From an uncultured Halomonas sp. (GTDB taxonomy: Bacteria; Pseudomonadota; Gammaproteobacteria; Pseudomonadales; Halomonadaceae), in NCBI RefSeq assembly GCF_946887195.1, contig NZ_CAMPKE010000004.1, positions 124,001-188,000 on the forward strand: a stretch of DNA of 64,000 nt, read 5' to 3'. The notes beneath the pieces were generated by a model. The model did not search any database, had not been told where the DNA came from, and saw nothing but the letters and a program-made list of their open reading frames with translations. Numbering within the stretch: the first letter of the stretch is position 1; every line of letters starts with the position of its first letter. Shown here piece after piece: positions 27,340-39,831 of the stretch. Made by a program: the position numbers and the translations under genes.

Positions 27340-27374
27340 GGGCCCCGACCGCGCAGGCGGCCGGGGCCCATTTC
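27340..27374 (+). terminator. Terminator after the permease gene
   Basis: An 8-base-pair stem GGGCCCCG/CGGGGCCC with an inner CCGC/GCGG pairing is followed by ATTTCGTT. The T-tract is weak but position fits the end of the purine operon. Confidence 0.7.
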
Positions 27375-27549
27375 GTTGGATGACACAAGCGTGAAATGGC
27401 CTGATTGAGCGCGTTTTTCATCGCTATTCGAGCGATGAGGAACCACCGGCTGGCTCACAATGGGCCTATTGCGGCCATAAGGCCAGCGGTCCCGGGTGGC
27501 TGATCGTCGGCCTCCGCATGACGATGCCTGATAGGCACGGTTGCTCTCC

Positions 27550-28260
27550 ATGAACAAGTTCCTTGCCCTACTGACGCTACCCTTCGCGCTGCAAGCCTGC
27601 AGCAGCATGGATTACCGGCCCAAGGTCAGTGTCGCCGATCAGGATGCCGTCATCGAAGCGATCAGGAAGGACAACGCGGAAATGGCCATGTATCTGGAGA
27701 CGCTCCAGGCACAACATGCGCAAGACTCGGGGCTGTTCGAGTCCGTCTTCAATCTGGCCGTCGCCGGGGCCGCATTTGCCAACCCCGCCTCGGGAGTGAC
27801 CTCGGGTGTGAGCGTACTGCTTGCGCTGAGTGGCATGCAGAGCCTGAATGCCAACCCGGAACGCCCCATCACCATCGTCTATCAGGGCAGGGAAACACCG
27901 GAAGAGCGCTCGCCGATTGCCGCTCTCATGGCTTATCGACAGGCCATTGACGAACTATCGGAGTTTGACGGCGACCTGGCCCAGATCCTGCTGGCGCACT
28001 ATGCCAGCGAATCGGGCATGCCCGGGCCACATGCCGTATTGGCCGAAGGCCCGGCATCACCCGCCGACCCGCAAGGCATGTGCATGGGACTGGCCACGCT
28101 GGGCGGCCAGACGGAAACCGTCTACGCCAGCGTGAAGGTGCCCGAGCGCTCGACAAGGACCATCTATGACAGCTTGAAAGTGCCAACGAGCCTGGCAAAT
28201 ACCGCACCGCTACAGGACTTGGACCCCACCGACGCCAAGCCACTGCAGGCCTCTTTATGA
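27550..28260 (+). CDS. Lipoprotein of unknown function
   Basis: The 236-residue protein starts at ATG 27550 (an upstream TTG is less likely) with a signal peptide and lipobox LQAC near residue 17. It has a helical region (about 30-60), a glycine/alanine-rich hydrophobic stretch (FNLAVAGAAFANPASGVTSG) and a long polar C-terminal part. No family was recognised. It is flanked by the purine operon and the oppositely oriented DUF2182 gene. Confidence 0.7.
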   Translation: MNKFLALLTLPFALQACSSMDYRPKVSVADQDAVIEAIRKDNAEMAMYLETLQAQHAQDSGLFESVFNLAVAGAAFANPASGVTSGVSVLLALSGMQSLNANPERPITIVYQGRETPEERSPIAALMAYRQAIDELSEFDGDLAQILLAHYASESGMPGPHAVLAEGPASPADPQGMCMGLATLGGQTETVYASVKVPERSTRTIYDSLKVPTSLANTAPLQDLDPTDAKPLQASL

Positions 28261-28300
28261 TTCGACGGTCGCTACGCGGCCTTTCGCTGCCGGCTCGAAT

Positions 28301-29083
28301 TCAAGAGGAAATGACCGTTACCAGGATGGCCGTGCCCCAGATCATCAGCCCGACTCCCGCGCCCCGCCCTAGCCAATGGCCTGCGGGAGCGAGCTTTTCC
28401 ACCAGCACGAAAATAGCCAGCCCGGCGATCCAGGCGAGATTCATGACACCGACGACGAATAGCAGCAGCATCAGTACCCAGCAGCAGCCGACGCAGTAAA
28501 TCCCATGCCGCAGCCCCATTTCGAAGGCGCCACGCGTGCCTTCGCGCCAATGCGTCAACACGAAATCCAGCGGCGAACGACAGTGCCTGAGACAGGCGCG
28601 CTTGAGCGGCGTCCATTGATAAACGCTGGCGGCGATCAGCAACGCCCCGGCCAGCGCGGCATGAGTCGTGTGCAGCATTGGCGACAGCAGGGCCGCGTTC
28701 TCCAACGCAAGCTGCAAGGTGACAGCGGCCAGGCTGAAGGCCGCCCAGGTCACGACATAGCCTAGCGCGAAGACGCCCGAGGCGAGCGCGCACCGCTTCC
28801 CGGTTCGTCGCCGCGAGGTGATGGTCGTAAAGAGCAGGAGCATCGGTGCCGCGCCAGGCAGCATCATCGCCGCCATCATCACGATCCACATCAGCAGCAT
28901 CGGCAGCGCATGGCCCGGCGTCCAGGGGTCCGGGGGCATGGCCATCGAGGCATCGCCCATCTCGCCCATGAGACCAGCGCCAAGGAGCAGATAAGTCCAG
29001 CTAAGTGCGACGACAACCAGCAGCCCGCCAATCACCAGCGCGCGATCATGTCGCAAGATCCTCTCGGTCGCCGAGGTACTCAT
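28301..29083 (-). CDS. DUF2182 integral membrane protein
   Basis: The 260-residue protein has six or seven helices, a conserved W-x2-M-x2-A-M-M-L-P motif (WIVMMAAMMLPGAAPM) in the second or third helix and a Y-C-V-G-C-C-W-x-L-M-L motif near residue 215. These are hallmarks of the DUF2182 family. The Met and Cys clusters suggest metal handling, which is inferred. Its partner DUF1326 gene lies upstream on the same strand with a 37-base gap. This pair is conserved in many proteobacteria. Confidence 0.85.
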   Translation of the reverse strand: MSTSATERILRHDRALVIGGLLVVVALSWTYLLLGAGLMGEMGDASMAMPPDPWTPGHALPMLLMWIVMMAAMMLPGAAPMLLLFTTITSRRRTGKRCALASGVFALGYVVTWAAFSLAAVTLQLALENAALLSPMLHTTHAALAGALLIAASVYQWTPLKRACLRHCRSPLDFVLTHWREGTRGAFEMGLRHGIYCVGCCWVLMLLLFVVGVMNLAWIAGLAIFVLVEKLAPAGHWLGRGAGVGLMIWGTAILVTVISS

Positions 29084-29120
29084 CGTCTCGCCCTATCGGC
29101 GTGCGACGCCGACTCTCACA

Positions 29121-29753
29121 CTACGCCGCCACGCCTTCGGGGGTCTGCACGACATACGCAAGCGTGCTGTGCGATTCTTGCGTTGCGAATGCAATCGCGC
29201 CGCTACTATGGATATTCGCCGAAGCGACTTCGCCCTCGAGGTGCTCGAACCCCTCCGGCATGACGACCCGTATACGGTGAGGCTTGCCGGTGACAGGGTT
29301 CTTGATCGGCGCCACGTCGCTCTCGAGTGCCCCGGGGATGGACAGGCGCGCGGTTCGGCCCGGCTCATCGAACTCGAATGTCACGGGAGCGAAGATCGGA
29401 TCGTGCATCCGGGTCACGATCAGGCTGAAGATATGGAAAAGCGTGCCTTCCGCCGAGTGCTTCCCGGACATGATCTCGAATAGCGCCTCACGCTGCTCGG
29501 GGCTGGCTCGCTCATCGATGATCGGCTGGGCTTGTCCGTTTCCTTCGTGTAGCGGCCCTGGAAAATGCACGACGACAAAGAAACTCAGGCCATCAAGCCG
29601 AGTATCCTCGTAATGGCCCTTGACGATGCGCATACCCAGAAAACCCTTGCATTCACCGTGGGTGGGCCGGGCATTGAAATCGCACGGACAACCGAACGCG
29701 CAGTTGCAGTTCTTGATCCAGTCGCCCTCCAAACGCCAGTTTGCATAGGCCAT
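29121..29753 (-). CDS. DUF1326 protein
   Basis: The 210-residue soluble protein begins with the family motif W-x2-E-G-D-W-I-K-N-C-N-C-A-F-G-C-P-C-D-F. It holds four cysteines near residues 16-24 that could bind a metal. It is the first gene of the DUF1326-DUF2182 pair. The biochemical role of the family is not established. Confidence 0.85.
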   Translation of the reverse strand: MAYANWRLEGDWIKNCNCAFGCPCDFNARPTHGECKGFLGMRIVKGHYEDTRLDGLSFFVVVHFPGPLHEGNGQAQPIIDERASPEQREALFEIMSGKHSAEGTLFHIFSLIVTRMHDPIFAPVTFEFDEPGRTARLSIPGALESDVAPIKNPVTGKPHRIRVVMPEGFEHLEGEVASANIHSSGAIAFATQESHSTLAYVVQTPEGVAA

Positions 29754-29949
29754 GTTCGAAGCCCCCTCGCGCCGTGCGGCCAGGCTGCGCGCCTACTCAG
29801 ATATGGACGCCGCGCATTTCGTGAAGTTGTCAGGACACCCCATCTATCAAGATCAGTGTAGTTCAGCTTCTTCGGGCTGAACGACTGGCGCATCTCGATT
29901 CTGGCCCCTACCAAGCCAAGAGCCTAGTCGTCTGCGACCAATGCTCTAC

Positions 29950-29965
29950 TTTACGTAAACGTCAA
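29950..29965. promoter_or_regulatory. Possible LiuR-type operator upstream of liuA
   Basis: TTTACGTAAACGTCAA lies 85 bases before the liuA start. It combines a perfect TTTACGTAAA palindrome with a second ACGT, which resembles the ACGT-rich MerR-type LiuR sites reported for leucine-degradation operons. No liuR gene is in this window, so the assignment rests on motif and position. Confidence 0.5.
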
Positions 29966-30049
29966 CTTTGCCTATTCTGCCATTATTCGTTTACCGGCAT
30001 GCCGAACCCTTCGGTAAGAGCTCAACAATGGACACTTAGGAGCCGCGTC

Positions 30050-31219
30050 ATGTATTCCGCCTACACGCCCCTGGACTTCGGTCTCGACGAGACGCTGGTC
30101 ATGCTGCGCGACCAGGTCAACGCCTTCGCTCGCGACGAGATCGCTCCACGCGCGGCGCAGATCGATCATGACAACGTCTTTCCCAACGACCTGTGGCAAA
30201 AATTCGGCGACATGGGTCTGCTCGGAATTACCGTGCCCGACGAGGATGGCGGCAGCGGCATGGGTTATCTCGCCCATTGCATCGCCATGGAGGAGATCTC
30301 GCGGGCCAGCGCCTCGGTAGGGTTATCTTACGGCGCCCATTCCAACCTGTGCGTCAATCAGCTGAAGCTCAACGGGAGCGCCGAGCAGAAAGCCAAATAC
30401 CTACCCAAGCTGATCAGCGGCGAGCATGTCGGGGCGCTGGCGATGTCCGAGCCCGGTGCCGGCTCCGACGTGGTTTCGATGAAGCTGCGCGCCGAGAAAC
30501 GCGGCGACAAGTACGTACTCAACGGCAACAAGATGTGGATCACCAACGGCCCGGATGCCCAGGTGCTGGTGGTCTACGCCAAGACCGATCCGGCGGCCGG
30601 CTCCAAGGGCATCACCGCATTCATCATCGAAAAGGATTTTGCCGGTTTCTCCACCGCGCAGAAGCTCGACAAGCTGGGCATGCGCGGCTCCAACACCTGC
30701 GAGCTGGTCTTCGCGGATTGCGAGGTACCGGTCGAGAACGTGCTCGGCGAGGAAGGCCGTGGCGCCAAGGTGCTGATGAGCGGGCTGGATTACGAACGCA
30801 CCGTGCTCGCCGCCGGGCCCATCGGCATCATGCAGGCGGCCATGGACGTGGTGCTGCCTTACATCCACGAGCGCGAGCAGTTCGACCGGCCGATCGGCGA
30901 ATTTCAACTGGTGCAGGGTAAGGTTGCCGATATGTACACCACGCTCAATGCGTGCCGCGCCTATCTTTACGCCGTGGCAGCGGCCTGCGATCGCGGCCAG
31001 GCATCGAGGAAAGACGCCGCCGGCGTAATCCTCTACTGCGCCGAAAAGGCCACCCAGGTGGCGCTCGATGCCATCCAGTTGCTTGGCGGCAATGGTTATA
31101 TCAACGAGTACCCCACCGGGCGCTTGCTGCGCGACGCCAAGCTCTACGAGATCGGCGCCGGGACCAGCGAGATTCGCCGCATGCTGATCGGGCGCGAGCT
31201 CTTCAATGAATCGGCTTAA
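30050..31219 (+). CDS. liuA: Isovaleryl-CoA dehydrogenase
   Basis: LiuA oxidises isovaleryl-CoA to 3-methylcrotonyl-CoA with FAD in leucine catabolism. The 389-residue acyl-CoA dehydrogenase shows [23 protein letters not shown], and [13 protein letters not shown], whose Glu is at the position used as base by isovaleryl-CoA dehydrogenases. Near the C-terminus it has [13 protein letters not shown]. An AGGAG site supports the ATG at 30050. It is the first gene of the liuABCDE operon. Confidence 0.95.
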   Translation: MYSAYTPLDFGLDETLVMLRDQVNAFARDEIAPRAAQIDHDNVFPNDLWQKFGDMGLLGITVPDEDGGSGMGYLAHCIAMEEISRASASVGLSYGAHSNLCVNQLKLNGSAEQKAKYLPKLISGEHVGALAMSEPGAGSDVVSMKLRAEKRGDKYVLNGNKMWITNGPDAQVLVVYAKTDPAAGSKGITAFIIEKDFAGFSTAQKLDKLGMRGSNTCELVFADCEVPVENVLGEEGRGAKVLMSGLDYERTVLAAGPIGIMQAAMDVVLPYIHEREQFDRPIGEFQLVQGKVADMYTTLNACRAYLYAVAAACDRGQASRKDAAGVILYCAEKATQVALDAIQLLGGNGYINEYPTGRLLRDAKLYEIGAGTSEIRRMLIGRELFNESA

Positions 31220-31345
31220 GAATGGCTGCGCTCACTCATACGGCGTTACAAATTAGCTCAGGCTGCTCATTTACATTAGTAAACTCCGCTCCTTCGCTAA
31301 TTTTTGCCTTGTCTGAGTATCGCTCGCTCATTCTATGAATTCTTA
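31220..31345. repeat. Palindromic intergenic element, family 1 copy 1
   Basis: The liuA-liuB gap is filled by an imperfect palindrome. It shares with 50968-51106 the core CTCATTTA...TAAACTCC...CGC...TTTTGCCTTG-CTGAG. The paired arms here are ACAAATTAGC against GCTAATTTTT, whereas the other copy uses a different but again complementary pair. The element starts right after the liuA stop. It may act as a structured RNA in the operon transcript or as a cruciform. Confidence 0.6.
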
Positions 31346-31369
31346 AATGAAGCACCGTAGGAGCCGTAA

Positions 31370-32977
<1,608 letters not shown>

Positions 32978-33000
32978 TGGTATACCGCCGGGCCGCACTA

Positions 33001-33102
33001 GGCCGGAGGGCAGGGCAAAGCAAGGGTTATTTGCCAGGGATGGCAAATGTAGCGCCCATGGATGGGTTCACAGCGCCCTTGCGGTGCCCTGCCCCCCCGG
33101 CC
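33001..33102. repeat. Cruciform-like element, family 2 copy 1
   Basis: Outer arms of about 26 bases (33001-33026 and 33076-33102, beginning GGCCGG and ending with CCGGCC) are almost perfectly complementary. They enclose two hairpins: ATTTGCCA/TGGCAAAT with loop GGGA (33029-33048) and CCCA/TGGG with loop TGGA (33055-33066), then GTTCACAGCG. A second copy with different stems lies at 36056-36152. Both sit in gaps of the liu operon. Confidence 0.7.
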
Positions 33103-33144
33103 TGAGCTCGATAGTGAAACGCTTTCAGGGGATGAACAATATTT

Positions 33145-33983
33145 ATGACCCAAGAGACACATTACTCCCGGCTAGACATCGGCTCCCGCAGCGTCGCCCG
33201 GCTGACGCTGGATCGCCCCGATATTCATAACGCCTTCGATGACGCCTTGATCCGCGAGATCAACAATCATCTCGATACGATTGCCGAGGCCATCGAACGC
33301 GGCGAGGTGCGTGTCGTGGTGCTGGCCTCCGAAGGCAAGCATTTCTCGGCCGGGGCCGATCTCGGCTGGATGAAGCGTATGGCCCACTACGATTTCAAAT
33401 ACAACATCGACGACTCGCGCGAGCTATCCCGCCTGATGCACCGGCTCGACACGCTGCCCTGCCCCACGCTGTGCCGGGTGCAGGGTGCAGCTTATGGCGG
33501 TGCCGTGGGGCTAGCCGCCTGCTGCGATGTCGTCGTGGCCTCCGAAGCGGCGCGCTTTTGCCTCTCCGAGGTGAAAATCGGCCTTTCACCGGCAATTATC
33601 AGCCCCTATGTGCAGCGCGCCATCGGCGTGCGACAAATGCGCCGCTACGCGCTCACCGCCGAAGTCATCGACGCCAATACCGCACAGCGATTAGGACTCG
33701 TGCATGACGTCGTTAGCGCCGATGCGTTGGACTGCGCCATCGAAGCAATGACCGACACCCTGCTCGCGCCTTCGCCCCAATCGCAGCGAGCCACCAAGAC
33801 GCTGCTGGCCAATGTCGCTCGCGACCCCGATTCGGCCGAGAACCGCGAGCGTTGCTGCCAGACCATCAGCAAACTGCGCGTCAGCGACGAGGGTCAGGAG
33901 GGCCTGGCGGCCTTCTTCGAAAAACGCAAACCCGCATGGCAATGGCCAACCGAACAGCAGCCCGACGATCAGGAGCCACGCCG

Positions 33984-33987
<4 letters not shown>
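33145..33987 (+). CDS. liuC: Methylglutaconyl-CoA hydratase (enoyl-CoA hydratase family)
   Basis: LiuC hydrates 3-methylglutaconyl-CoA to HMG-CoA. The 280-residue crotonase-family protein has LDRPDIHNAFDDALI, FSAGADLGWMKRM forming the oxyanion hole, and RVQGAAYGGAVGLAACCD. The operon position between the two carboxylase subunit genes supports this substrate over general enoyl-CoAs. Its stop overlaps the liuD start (ATGA). Confidence 0.93.
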
Positions 33988-36038
<2,051 letters not shown>

Positions 36039-36055
36039 CCGCGACACCAAGCGGC

Positions 36056-36152
36056 GCCGGGTACTGCCGCGAGCGAAGCTCATTCTTCAGGGATGAAGAA
36101 TGGAGCGCCCAGGGAAGGGTTCACAGCGTTTTCGCGAGAGGCAGCACCCGGG
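36056..36152. repeat. Cruciform-like element, family 2 copy 2
   Basis: This copy has arms CCGGGTACTGCC (left) against GGCAGCACCCGG (right). An inner 9-base-pair hairpin CATTCTTCA/TGAAGAATG again has loop GGGA (36081-36102). A second small hairpin CCCAGGGAAGGG is followed by the same GTTCACAGCG. The stem sequences differ from copy 1 but pair, while loops and linkers are conserved. It lies in the liuD-liuE gap. Confidence 0.7.
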
Positions 36153-36207
36153 TTAGCCGTAGACAAAGCCACCGGTCGCGTGCCGTGAACAGGAAGGAGC
36201 GTAGAGA

Positions 36208-37107
36208 ATGGCATTTCCTAAACGGGTCCGCCTGGTCGAAGTCGGCCCTCGCGACGGGCTGCAGAACGAGCCCGAACCGATCGACACCGCCACCAAGCTC
36301 GAACTGATCGACCGCCTCGGCGCGGCGGGCATCCGGCATATCGAGGTCGCCAGCTTCGTCTCGCCCAAGTGGGTGCCGCAGATGGCCGACCACCGCGAAG
36401 TGATGGCCGGCCTCACCCGCCGCCCGGGCGTGACCTACTCGGTGCTGACCCCCAACCTCAAGGGGCTGGACGCCGCGCTGGAATGCGGCGTCGAGGAAGT
36501 CGCGGTGTTCGGTGCTGCCAGCGAGTCCTTCTCGCAGAAGAACATCAACTGCTCGATTGCCGAATCGCTGCAACGCTTCGAACCGGTACTGGAGCGCGCC
36601 AAGGCCGCCAACGTCCGTGTACGCGGCTACGTCTCCTGCGTGCTCGGCTGCCCCTACGAAGGTGACATCGCCCCAGCCAAGGTCGCCGAAGTTTCGAAGG
36701 CGCTCTTTGACATGGGCTGCTACGAGGTGTCGCTGGGCGATACCATCGGCACCGGCACCCCGCTCAAGGCCAAACGAATGATCGAGGCCGTGAGCCGCGA
36801 CATCCCCATGGACAGGCTCGCCGCCCATTTCCACGACACCTACGGCCAGGCACTCGCTAATCTCTACGCCGTGCTCGAGGAAGGCATCGCGGTCATCGAC
36901 AGCTCAGTTGCCGGTCTCGGCGGCTGCCCCTACGCCAAGGGGGCTTCCGGTAACGTGGCGAGTGAGGACGTGGTGTATTTACTGGATGGGTTGGGTATCG
37001 AGACGGGTATCGATCTGAACGAGCTGGCGGGAACCGGCACGTGGATCACCCAGGCCATTGGGCGGCCGAACCGGTCTAAGGTGGGCGTGGCGATGGCTAG
37101 CAAGTAG
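36208..37107 (+). CDS. liuE: Hydroxymethylglutaryl-CoA lyase
   Basis: LiuE cleaves HMG-CoA to acetyl-CoA and acetoacetate, the last step of leucine degradation. The 299-residue TIM-barrel protein begins with [13 protein letters not shown]. It has the catalytic Asp/Arg/His residues in that motif and in [12 protein letters not shown], and the cysteine loop [17 protein letters not shown]. It is the last liu gene; AT-rich DNA begins just after it. Confidence 0.96.
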   Translation: MAFPKRVRLVEVGPRDGLQNEPEPIDTATKLELIDRLGAAGIRHIEVASFVSPKWVPQMADHREVMAGLTRRPGVTYSVLTPNLKGLDAALECGVEEVAVFGAASESFSQKNINCSIAESLQRFEPVLERAKAANVRVRGYVSCVLGCPYEGDIAPAKVAEVSKALFDMGCYEVSLGDTIGTGTPLKAKRMIEAVSRDIPMDRLAAHFHDTYGQALANLYAVLEEGIAVIDSSVAGLGGCPYAKGASGNVASEDVVYLLDGLGIETGIDLNELAGTGTWITQAIGRPNRSKVGVAMASK

Positions 37108-37321
37108 TTGATGGCAGAAACGCCCCCAAGTCGTTAACTGACTCGAGGGCAATGTAAATGTTACGGCAAACTGCCATGCATTATTTAACGCTTAGCTCAA
37201 CGTCCGGGCTATAGCGAGTCCGATGCAGCTAATTTTTAAGCGGCTCTTGGAGCTACTTCAGATCCCACATGAGGCTAAAATAGGCATTGAAAATTATATC
37301 ATTAGGTTATTAACACTATTG

Positions 37322-39400
37322 CTACCTATGATTCGTGGGCTGCAGCAACTTAGTTGGCAACCTTATTAGATGGTAATTTATATCTCCTACGCACTCTCGA
37401 AAGATATCATCTCTCTGATCGAATGAGGCTGCAACAATAGTTTGAAGATTAGCTTCTTTAGATACACTGGTCAGCAATGCGTTGACATGCTCAACGGCCA
37501 TAGAGTGTTGAGCAGGCTCATCAAGCACGAGAAGACCAAGGTGATTCCCGCCTTTGGCCTGTGAAGTTCGGTACAGCGAAAGAAGGTAGGACCAAATCAG
37601 CCTGACAAAATCGCTTGCAGATGAGTCTGATTTGATATCGGCTTTAACCTCTTCCTCTTTGCTTGACTGAACTTCGCGTAACTCTATACCAGAGAGATAA
37701 GGAAACAAGGTTCCTTTGTTAATTTCGATGTCCTCCGTTGCAGCGCTTCTGTACCCAAAAATTTTTGCTAGACTTCTGAATTCCTTTTCAAAAAATTGGA
37801 TTTTATCGAAGTCTGACTGCGACAAGCTTCTTGGTATAGACCTAAGTCTTGCCTGCCGATTTTTAAGCTCTTCTTTGAGCTGTACTAGAACATTTAAGGA
37901 CTGATCAATTCTTTCGCTGGCTTCCCTTGATTTGACTAGTGCTTCTTCAGCTTGAATCTTCAATCTTATATCGCTTTCTTGGATTGAGTCAGAAGAACGA
38001 AGGTCCCGCTTAATACTAAAAAGCATGGATTTTTGATCTACTACCTCACGTTCAGTTGAATTCAACTGGGTGGAAAGCTCCTGAATCTGATGCTCCAGCC
38101 CAACAATATATCTACTTACCATCTTCTTTTGCTTTTCTAGGTAAGAAATATTCTCTTCAATAGTCATCGGGTAAAATAAAGTGTCCGGCAAGAGCAAGGA
38201 GTCATCAATCGGTTGATGACATGATGGACATTGGTCTTTAGCTATATCTAAGGCTTTCTCAGCCCCAAAATTTTTTAGCTTTAGCGCAATCTTATTCTTT
38301 TCAAGATCCTCAGCAATTACACTGAGATTCTCCTTATGCTCAGCAAGTCTTGAAGTGCAGAGCCTTAATTCTGACGAGACCCTATCAGACATAGCTATTG
38401 TGTCTAAAAGCTTCGACTTTGATTCTTTATATCGCTGTAGCTGCTCATCCGATTGTGGCTCTTGGCTCGTGGATTTTCGGTCCAGTTCATCTAATAGTGA
38501 AATGAGAGATGAATGGTAACCAGCTAATTTTACATCTTCTCCCTTATAGTGTTTAAATATTGTAGTGAGCTTTTTGTCAAAAGACGAATCCGGTTTTGAC
38601 GGAACCCCTTTTACAATTAACTCCTCTGATTCGCTCACGAGCTTGAGAAGTGAGAATTCCTCAGTCCACTTTTTTGAGATATCTGCAATTTCTGATAGAA
38701 GAATATCCCTCCTTCTTTCGTTATCAAACACATCCATGTTTAAAATAAACTGGATTACTTTAAGCTTAGACTCTCTTATCGCAAAGTAGGGAATATTTGC
38801 AAGGTAGTCAGTCCAGCCTCTTTTTTGCTCAATGATTAGCGCAGAAAAAATGCACTGCAAGTATAGCTTCGTCTCCCCACCCGTGGAGGAAGACACAATG
38901 GGCAGATGAACATTGATGAATTCTTCCATATAACGAAAGAATCCACTAGTAGCGTTTTGCGCTGAACCTTTGTCGTGGATATAGGTTGGCTCTACGCTGT
39001 ATGAGTCATTAGGCTCTGACAAATATGGACCTTGGATTACTTCGATCAGCTTCGGGTTCTTCGCTTCGGACTTGACAGAACGCTTAAGAACTATGCTTTC
39101 CCCCTCAAAGTTCGTGATTTCCAAATAAACAAATGAACTTACAATCGAAATTTTTTCTCCAGAGGGAGAAACAACATGATCCTTTAGGGTGTAAGGCAAA
39201 GATTTTGTGCCTTGCCCTCCAATAAGCTCCTCCATTCCAATGGAATAAATTATTGAGTTAATTAGGGTGCTTTTACCTGATGAGTTATCACCCCTTATAA
39301 CGTTAAGACCACCTTCGAACTTACAACAAAACGAGTACTCTGATTCAGTTGTTTGCAATTCAATCTTGAATTTATTTAACCTAATTTTCCCTAATTCCAT
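37322..39400 (-). CDS. Rad50-like coiled-coil ATPase of a three-gene conflict system
   Basis: The 692-residue protein has Walker A GDNSSGKST (residues 37-45), long coiled-coils on both sides of a zinc hook CPSC (C391, C394) and Walker B LLVLDEPAQH (D627, E628). It is therefore an SMC/Rad50-type ABC ATPase, likely a dimer. It is the third gene of an operon whose other members are a restriction-endonuclease-like protein and a small helical protein. Adjacent genes overlap by 10 and 4 bases. The three-gene layout resembles the ABC-three-component (ABC-3C) systems proposed in comparative work on ABC ATPases. The DNA is clearly more AT-rich than the flanks. A defence role is inferred. Confidence 0.8.
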   Translation of the reverse strand: MELGKIRLNKFKIELQTTESEYSFCCKFEGGLNVIRGDNSSGKSTLINSIIYSIGMEELIGGQGTKSLPYTLKDHVVSPSGEKISIVSSFVYLEITNFEGESIVLKRSVKSEAKNPKLIEVIQGPYLSEPNDSYSVEPTYIHDKGSAQNATSGFFRYMEEFINVHLPIVSSSTGGETKLYLQCIFSALIIEQKRGWTDYLANIPYFAIRESKLKVIQFILNMDVFDNERRRDILLSEIADISKKWTEEFSLLKLVSESEELIVKGVPSKPDSSFDKKLTTIFKHYKGEDVKLAGYHSSLISLLDELDRKSTSQEPQSDEQLQRYKESKSKLLDTIAMSDRVSSELRLCTSRLAEHKENLSVIAEDLEKNKIALKLKNFGAEKALDIAKDQCPSCHQPIDDSLLLPDTLFYPMTIEENISYLEKQKKMVSRYIVGLEHQIQELSTQLNSTEREVVDQKSMLFSIKRDLRSSDSIQESDIRLKIQAEEALVKSREASERIDQSLNVLVQLKEELKNRQARLRSIPRSLSQSDFDKIQFFEKEFRSLAKIFGYRSAATEDIEINKGTLFPYLSGIELREVQSSKEEEVKADIKSDSSASDFVRLIWSYLLSLYRTSQAKGGNHLGLLVLDEPAQHSMAVEHVNALLTSVSKEANLQTIVAASFDQRDDIFRECVGDINYHLIRLPTKLLQPTNHR

Positions 39401-39831
39401 TTTTCCACGATCTCTTTAATTTTTTTCTCAGTTATTCGCTTACCGATGCCTACCAAGTAGTTGGCTTCTTTTATTTCACAACCCTTAGATTTGGCATCAA
39501 GAAGTAAACTTTTTCCCTCAGGAGTTATTGAATAGGTGTCTGATTTTTGATCCAAAAGATTTTGTGCAACCCCATATTGCAATGCAATATTTAAAGCCGG
39601 ATCGATCCCCCAAACCTTGAAAGGAATTTTTGTGTCATCATTTATGGCATCTAGATACTTCTTTCTATGTTCTGATTTCAGAACCCAATTGACCAAATGA
39701 AGTCTTATCAAGCTAGATCTTCCACCTCTGGAGGCATAATGAAGTATTGCAAGAATTTGAAATATTTTATAAAGGGGGCGATACTCTGCAATTAGCGGCA
39801 TTGGCTTTCTGCGAAAGCTAATCTTACTCAT
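39391..39831 (-). CDS. Middle component of the three-gene system (winged-helix-like)
   Basis: The 146-residue protein is basic and mostly helical, with a pattern like a winged helix-turn-helix (YKIFQILAILHYASRGGRSS near residues 22-41, and a wing-like YSITPEGKSLLLDAK near 101-115). Its start overlaps the upstream gene by four bases (ATGA) and its end overlaps the ATPase gene by ten. This fits fixed-ratio production with both partners. No named family was recognised with certainty; an ABC-3C middle component is the best guess. Confidence 0.65.
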   Translation of the reverse strand: MSKISFRRKPMPLIAEYRPLYKIFQILAILHYASRGGRSSLIRLHLVNWVLKSEHRKKYLDAINDDTKIPFKVWGIDPALNIALQYGVAQNLLDQKSDTYSITPEGKSLLLDAKSKGCEIKEANYLVGIGKRITEKKIKEIVEKWN

